A DNA stretch of 64,000 bases from Trichaptum fuscoviolaceum (taxonomy: Eukaryota; Basidiomycota; Agaricomycetes; Hymenochaetales; Trichaptaceae), in NCBI GenBank assembly GCA_910574455.1, contig CAJSYZ010000003.1:1302001-1366000 (forward strand), read 5' to 3'. The number at the start of each line of letters is the position of its first letter. The first letter of the stretch is position 1. Of the stretch, positions 59,848-64,000 are shown piece after piece. Below the pieces are notes generated by a model. The model was not told where the DNA came from, did no database searches, and saw only the letters and a program-made list of their open reading frames with translations. The translations under genes and the position numbers were made by a program.

Positions 59848-61124
59848 AAACCCTGACTCTTGAGAGCAGCTGCGACCGCTTTGGCGATTTCGTCAACGGT
59901 CGGAGTGCGAGCGGCGTTCACGGTCGGAGTCTCGTCGCGGACTTCCTCGAGGGTCGCAGTCGGTGTCTTGGGAGCGGCGGCGGGCGCAGAGGCGGCGGGC
60001 GGAGCGGTGGATGACGAGGCGGCGGTCTGTGAAGCCACCTTCGATCGGACATTTGATCTCTTGCTCCGCTGCGGACAGTCTCGAGCCAGATGTCCATGCT
60101 CACCACACTGGAAGCAAAGTCCGCGGCGCATCATCTCTTCAGTGCTCAAGCGATCGATGTCCATCGCGTCGGGGTCCCGAGTCGGTCCGCGCGAAGCGGA
60201 GTGGTGTGTCTGCGAGCGGGAGCCCCAGTTCGGACTCCAGTTGTTCTGCTTGAAGCCAGTCCGACGTGCACGCAAGTCCTCATCGTATTCGCAAAGCAGT
60301 CGGACCCACTGGTCGAAGCTCTTGGTCTCCCGGATCTCCTTGCTCGCCAGATCGTAGCGGAACTGACTGCTGAGTCCGGTCTCGAACACCAACATCTTCC
60401 CTTCCATCCCCCAGTCCACCTCCGACTCCACCAGTAACGCACGAAACTTCGCCGCATACTCCGACACCGTGTCCTTGCCCTGGCGCAGTTTCATAAGCTC
60501 CTGTCCGGCGTGGCGCTTGATGTTCGGACGTCCGAACGCGGACTGGAGGGACGCCAGGAAGAGTTCCAAATCGGTCATGAGAGCGGGGACTTCGGTGCCC
60601 TCGAGGGCGGCGGTCGTGTGCGGACGAGCCCATTGTTCAGCGGGCCCGCGGAGTAGCGAAGCAGCCCATAGACAGGCCATCGTCGGACTGCCTACAAACT
60701 CCTGGGGGCGCATCCGGACATAAAGTCGGACCTTCTGCGACCACTCCTCAAAGCTGATACTCTCCGCCTCCTTATCTTTCGGCGTACGCCCATAGAACGC
60801 GGGCGGGGCACCGACCTTCGGACCCTTGGGAGTGCGGGTCGCGCCTTCCTGCGCATTTCGGACAAACAGGTTCATGAAGTCGTGGAGGCGCTGGTTTTCG
60901 GCGGTCACCTCCTGCAGGTGTGACTGGAGAGGTTGGGTGGCATCATTGATAGCCTGGAGGACGTCTGGGGGGAGGTCTCCGCTCTGCTGGGGCGGCGGTG
61001 CGGCCTGTGGGGGAGCAGCACCCGGAGTCGGAGTCGGAGCAGCGCCTGGCGCGGGCGCTGCTTGCGCGGGGTTGATCGGGTCGGTCATATCTTCGTCGGA
61101 GTCTTCTTGTCCGAATCTTCCCAT
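59844..61124 (-). CDS. E3 Gag
   Basis: 426 residues, starts MGRFGQEDSDEDMTDPINPA, Pro/Ala-rich N-terminal part, capsid-like retrotransposon Gag core (SFEEWSQKVRLYVRMRPQE, QELMKLRQGKDTVSEYAAKF) and a knuckle CFQCGEHGHLARDC (CX2CX4HX4C). Intact. It packages the element RNA into virus-like particles. Its first two thirds are duplicated in inverted orientation at 63328-64000. Confidence 0.93.
   Translation of the reverse strand: MGRFGQEDSDEDMTDPINPAQAAPAPGAAPTPTPGAAPPQAAPPPQQSGDLPPDVLQAINDATQPLQSHLQEVTAENQRLHDFMNLFVRNAQEGATRTPKGPKVGAPPAFYGRTPKDKEAESISFEEWSQKVRLYVRMRPQEFVGSPTMACLWAASLLRGPAEQWARPHTTAALEGTEVPALMTDLELFLASLQSAFGRPNIKRHAGQELMKLRQGKDTVSEYAAKFRALLVESEVDWGMEGKMLVFETGLSSQFRYDLASKEIRETKSFDQWVRLLCEYDEDLRARRTGFKQNNWSPNWGSRSQTHHSASRGPTRDPDAMDIDRLSTEEMMRRGLCFQCGEHGHLARDCPQRSKRSNVRSKVASQTAASSSTAPPAASAPAAAPKTPTATLEEVRDETPTVNAARTPTVDEIAKAVAAALKSQGF
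59847..59853 (-). promoter_or_regulatory. candidate -1 frameshift heptamer GGGTTTT (E3)
   Basis: Read as CAG GGT TTT TGA in Gag; a -1 slip gives GGG TTT TTG AGT and enters Pol. It matches the X XXY YYZ rule exactly and abuts the Gag stop. Confidence 0.65.
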
Positions 61125-61175
61125 TCAGAGGGATCAAAAATCGGTCGGTGCAATCGCAGGGCGTCGAAAGAACAA

Positions 61176-61186
61176 ACTTTTGGCCT
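61176..61186 (-). other. E3 self-primer binding site
   Basis: AGGCCAAAAGT in element orientation, two bases after the LTR; perfect complement of ACTTTTGGCCT at 61371-61361. Confidence 0.7.
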
Positions 61187-61188
61187 AA

Positions 61189-61764
61189 TGTTACGACCTA
61201 GAGTGGTTCCTTCGCTTTCGAGACCCTGAATCGGACACGGACGACGATTCGGACGCAATGAGCGGTGGTTCTCACTCTGAGAAGCACTTTACAAGTCAAT
61301 TAAGCTATTCTACACATCAGAGCTAAAGATAAACACATCACCTGAGAAGCACTTTACAAGAGGCCAAAAGTGGAGTGCTTCGCAGGGGGATCCGCGGTTT
61401 TGATGAACAAAGGCAAAAACTATACAGTACCAAGCCACTGGACCCTGATCCGACTAGGTCCGACCTATACCGCTGACGTAAGTCGGAGTTCGGGGTCCCG
61501 CTCTAGTCGGGGTCCCGCATCGGTAGAGCGGAGGTTCGAGTCGGAGTGGCGGAAGAAAGAAAGAAAAGAGAATTGCTTGCAGGGCGCTTGTCCTAGCGGC
61601 CTGCAAACATACAGGCAAGTAATCTACGCAAAAAGGAAGAGAATCGGAGTTAAAGAAAGTCCGCTTTCGGACCGGACATGTCGGGGATCCGACTCGGAGT
61701 GTGATCGTAAAAGAAAATAAAATAAAATAAAAGAAATAAAATAACCTGAGGCGGATTCCTGACA
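61189..61764 (-). repeat. E3 5' LTR
   Basis: 576 bases. Direct repeat CTGAGAAGCACTTTACAAG at 61277 and 61342. Outer flank GTACT on the plus strand (AGTAC in element orientation). Confidence 0.95.
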
Positions 61765-62308
61765 GTACTGTCTCAATGAGACTCCAGTTCGGACATCAAT
61801 AGCTCCGTCAATTCTTTGCTTAGAAATTTGAAACTTATATCGACAGAAACTACTAATCAAGACCTTTCCATGTATCTATTTAACTTTTGAACGCGACAAT
61901 TAGTTCTTGAGTTACAGAGGAAACAATCAAAAAGTCTAAAATATTGAACTTTATGTTACGGTATATATGCATAAAACAAATACACTTACAAGGACCCTTG
62001 TAAAATATAAGTAGTCATGCTGTACAAGCACAGAAATAAACAAATAGTATTTAATCTCCATAAGTAATATACTTGAAACTACTGCTTGCAAGGATGGATA
62101 CTCCGGGCCTTTGGTGCAGGCCCGAGAAGTACACAATATTGTTTGACACACTTAACTCAATATCAAGCCTGGTAGTAGCTCATCCAATGCCATAGGGCAT
62201 AGTAATGTAGTTAAAGAAGAACTGAATAAATATATCTTATGTTACTTACTGAGGGGTGGGGGCTTTTGGTAGAGAAGCTATGTTATGGACTCCGAGTCAG
62301 TCAGATCC
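61765..62308. other. 5' flank of E1, no gene
   Basis: AT-rich. A stretch near 61960-62000 resembles 35305-35345. Ends at AGTAT (62309-62313). Confidence 0.5.
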
Positions 62309-62313
62309 AGTAT

Positions 62314-62513
62314 TGTAAGCCTGTTGCTTACATACAATGCATTTTCGGACTTCATTCCCACGCTTTCTGTTCCCACGCTTATAGCATATATTTGTATACC
62401 ATTAGAATTACAACTAGTTATCCTCTCTCTCTTGTACTACATACTCTCGCACTATATACCCTTGTCTAAACTTCTGTCTACTGTCTGAAGTGTTTCCCTC
62501 AACAGGGTTTCCA
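62314..62513 (+). repeat. E1 5' LTR (inverted relative to the E1 body)
   Basis: Identical to the complement of 36044-36243 over all 200 bases. Preceded by AGTAT. Confidence 0.95.
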
Positions 62514-62687
62514 CTTTTTTGAAGTTTTCGACAAGCTTCTGGGTCAAGCCGACCCTAAAGCTCGCACAACGCACCTTATCAGTCAGGGTTGCGTCGTGCC
62601 ACCCGACCTCCCTTTTGCCTTTCCCCACCACCAGCAATACATCGCAAGAACCTGCTAAAGCTCTACCGCAAAGTATAACACGCCAGG
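62514..62687 (+). mobile_element. E1 leader fragment
   Basis: 174 bases downstream of the E1 LTR, ending CCAGG at the E3 insertion. In the original element it would continue at 50636 on the minus strand. Confidence 0.75.
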
Positions 62688-63263
62688 TGTCAGGAATCCG
62701 CCTCAGGTTATTTTATTTCTTTTATTTTTCTTTTATTTTCTTTTACGATCACACTCCGAGTCGGATCCCCGACATGTCCGGTCCGAAACCGGACTTTCTT
62801 TAACTCCGATTCTCTTCCTTTTTGCGTAGATTACTTGCCTGTATGTTTGCAGGCCGCTAGGACAAGCGCCCTGCAAGCAATTCTCTTTTCTTTCTTTCTT
62901 CCGCCACTCCGACTCGAACCTCCGCTCTACCGATGCGGGACCCCGACTAGAGCGGGACCCCGAACTCCGACTTACGTCAGCGGTATAGGTCGGACCTAGT
63001 CGGATCAGGGTCCAGTGGCTTGGTACTGTATAGTTTTTGCCTTTGTTCATCAAAACCGCGGATCCCCCTGCGAAGCACTCCACTTTTGGCCTCTTGTAAA
63101 GTGCTTCTCAGGTGATGTGTTTATCTTTAGCTCTGATGTGTAGAATAGCTTAATTGACTTGTAAAGTGCTTCTCAGAGTGAGAACCACCGCTCATTGCGT
63201 CCGATCGTCGTCCGTGTCCGATTCAGGGTCTCGAAAGCGAAGGAACCACTCTAGGTCGTAACA
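62688..63263 (+). repeat. E3-type 5' LTR, second copy
   Basis: 576 bases, TGTCAGGAAT to GGTCGTAACA; flank CCAGG. ACTTTTGGCCT at 63082-63092 and its complement AGGCCAAAAGT at 63266-63276. Confidence 0.95.
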
Positions 63264-63327
63264 TTAGGCCAAAAGTTTGTTCTTTCGACGCCCTGCGATT
63301 GCACCGACCGATTTTTGATCCCTCTGA

Positions 63328-64000
63328 ATGGGAAGATTCGGACAAGAAGACTCCGACGAAGATATGACCGACCCGATCAACCCCGCGCAAGCAGCGCCCG
63401 CGCCAGGCGCTGCTCCGACTCCGACTCCGGGTGCTGCTCCCCCACAGGCCGCCCCGCCGCCCCAGCAGAGCGGAGACCTCCCCCCAGACGTCCTCCAGGC
63501 TATCAATGATGCCACCCAACCTCTCCAGTCACACCTGCAGGAGGTGACCGCCGAAAACCAGCGCCTCCACGACTTCATGAACCTGTTTGTCCGAAATGCG
63601 CAGGAAGGCGCGACCCGCACTCCCAAGGGTCCGAAGGTCGGTGCCCCGCCCGCGTTCTATGGGCGTACGCCGAAAGATAAGGAGGCGGAGAGTATCAGCT
63701 TTGAGGAGTGGTCGCAGAAGGTCCGACTTTATGTCCGGATGCGCCCCCAGGAGTTTGTAGGCAGTCCGACGATGGCCTGTCTATGGGCTGCTTCGCTACT
63801 CCGCGGGCCCGCTGAACAATGGGCTCGTCCGCACACGACCGCCGCCCTCGAGGGCACCGAAGTCCCCGCTCTCATGACCGATTTGGAACTCTTCCTGGCG
63901 TCCCTCCAGTCCGCGTTCGGACGTCCGAACATCAAGCGCCACGCTGGACAGGAGCTTATGAAACTGCGCCAGGGCAAGGACACAGTGTCGGAGTATGCGG
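63328..64000 (+). CDS. E3-type Gag, partial at window end
   Basis: Starts MGRFGQEDSDEDMTDPINPA and follows the Gag at 59844-61124 almost without change up to the window edge, where it is cut (KLRQGKDTVSEYA). One base change, C to G near 63453, is silent in Gag or nearly so. Together with its LTR it forms a 1,313-base inverted repeat with 60452-61764. Confidence 0.93.
   Translation, partial: MGRFGQEDSDEDMTDPINPAQAAPAPGAAPTPTPGAAPPQAAPPPQQSGDLPPDVLQAINDATQPLQSHLQEVTAENQRLHDFMNLFVRNAQEGATRTPKGPKVGAPPAFYGRTPKDKEAESISFEEWSQKVRLYVRMRPQEFVGSPTMACLWAASLLRGPAEQWARPHTTAALEGTEVPALMTDLELFLASLQSAFGRPNIKRHAGQELMKLRQGKDTVSEYA

Larger units (their letters stand above)
50642..61764 (-). mobile_element. E3: Ty3/gypsy retrotransposon carrying nested E5
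   Basis: LTR, Pol, an E5 insertion, protease, Gag, LTR. Without E5 it is about 6.3 kb. The two outer flanks differ (CCAGG against AGTAC), so its two halves probably come from different insertions joined by recombination. Confidence 0.88.

Overview
This window is nuclear DNA from a filamentous fungus, most likely a mushroom-forming basidiomycete (Agaricomycetes). The pointers are many introns of about 45-60 bases with GT/AG borders, a FunK1-family kinase (a family typical of Agaricomycetes), fungal-type housekeeping genes, and chromodomain Ty3/gypsy retrotransposons. The species cannot be named from sequence alone.

Bases 1-18,800 are an ordinary gene-dense stretch. In order: a coilin-like gene (-), a 1,433-residue PPR protein (+), a membrane-anchored protein-disulfide-isomerase-like protein (-), the KEOPS subunit CGI121 (+), actin (-), the proteasome ubiquitin receptor RPN10 (+), the complex I subunit NDUFB7 (+), the mitochondrial copper chaperone SCO1 (-) and a FunK1 kinase (+). 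Most neighbours are divergent or convergent pairs with 150-500 bases between them. They share no single pathway.

Bases 19,006-25,683 are a DNA-transposon nest flanked by an 8-bp direct repeat. It holds two related terminal-inverted-repeat elements, a perfect 73-bp inverted repeat, and a 3.35-kb element with long arrays of iterated motifs at both ends. Bases 25,900-35,070 are a gene graveyard: FunK1 fragments, a broken protein kinase, an unprocessed coatomer beta-prime (SEC27) pseudogene, a shortened copy of the PPR gene of this window, and a short SCO1 fragment. A 10-12-bp minisatellite follows.

Bases 36,044 to the end are a Russian doll of LTR retrotransposons that can be unpacked from target-site duplications. 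E1 (LTRs 36,044-36,243 and 62,314-62,513, identical over 200 bases, flanks AGTAT) was entered by E6 (a 2.5-kb LTR-like insert, flanks GTCGA), by E2 (6.7 kb, flanks CAACC) and by E3 (flanks CCAGG). E3 was entered in turn by E5, a gag-only element with no polymerase. The matching flanks of E1 and of E3 now lie in opposite orientation. This implies an inversion by recombination between two inverted E3 copies, or an assembly flip between them. E2, E3 and E6 carry in their LTR an 11-base sequence under the expected transcription start. In E2 and E3 this sequence is a perfect complement of the site next to the 5' LTR, with a compensating base change. That is the signature of Tf1/sushi-type self-primed reverse transcription.
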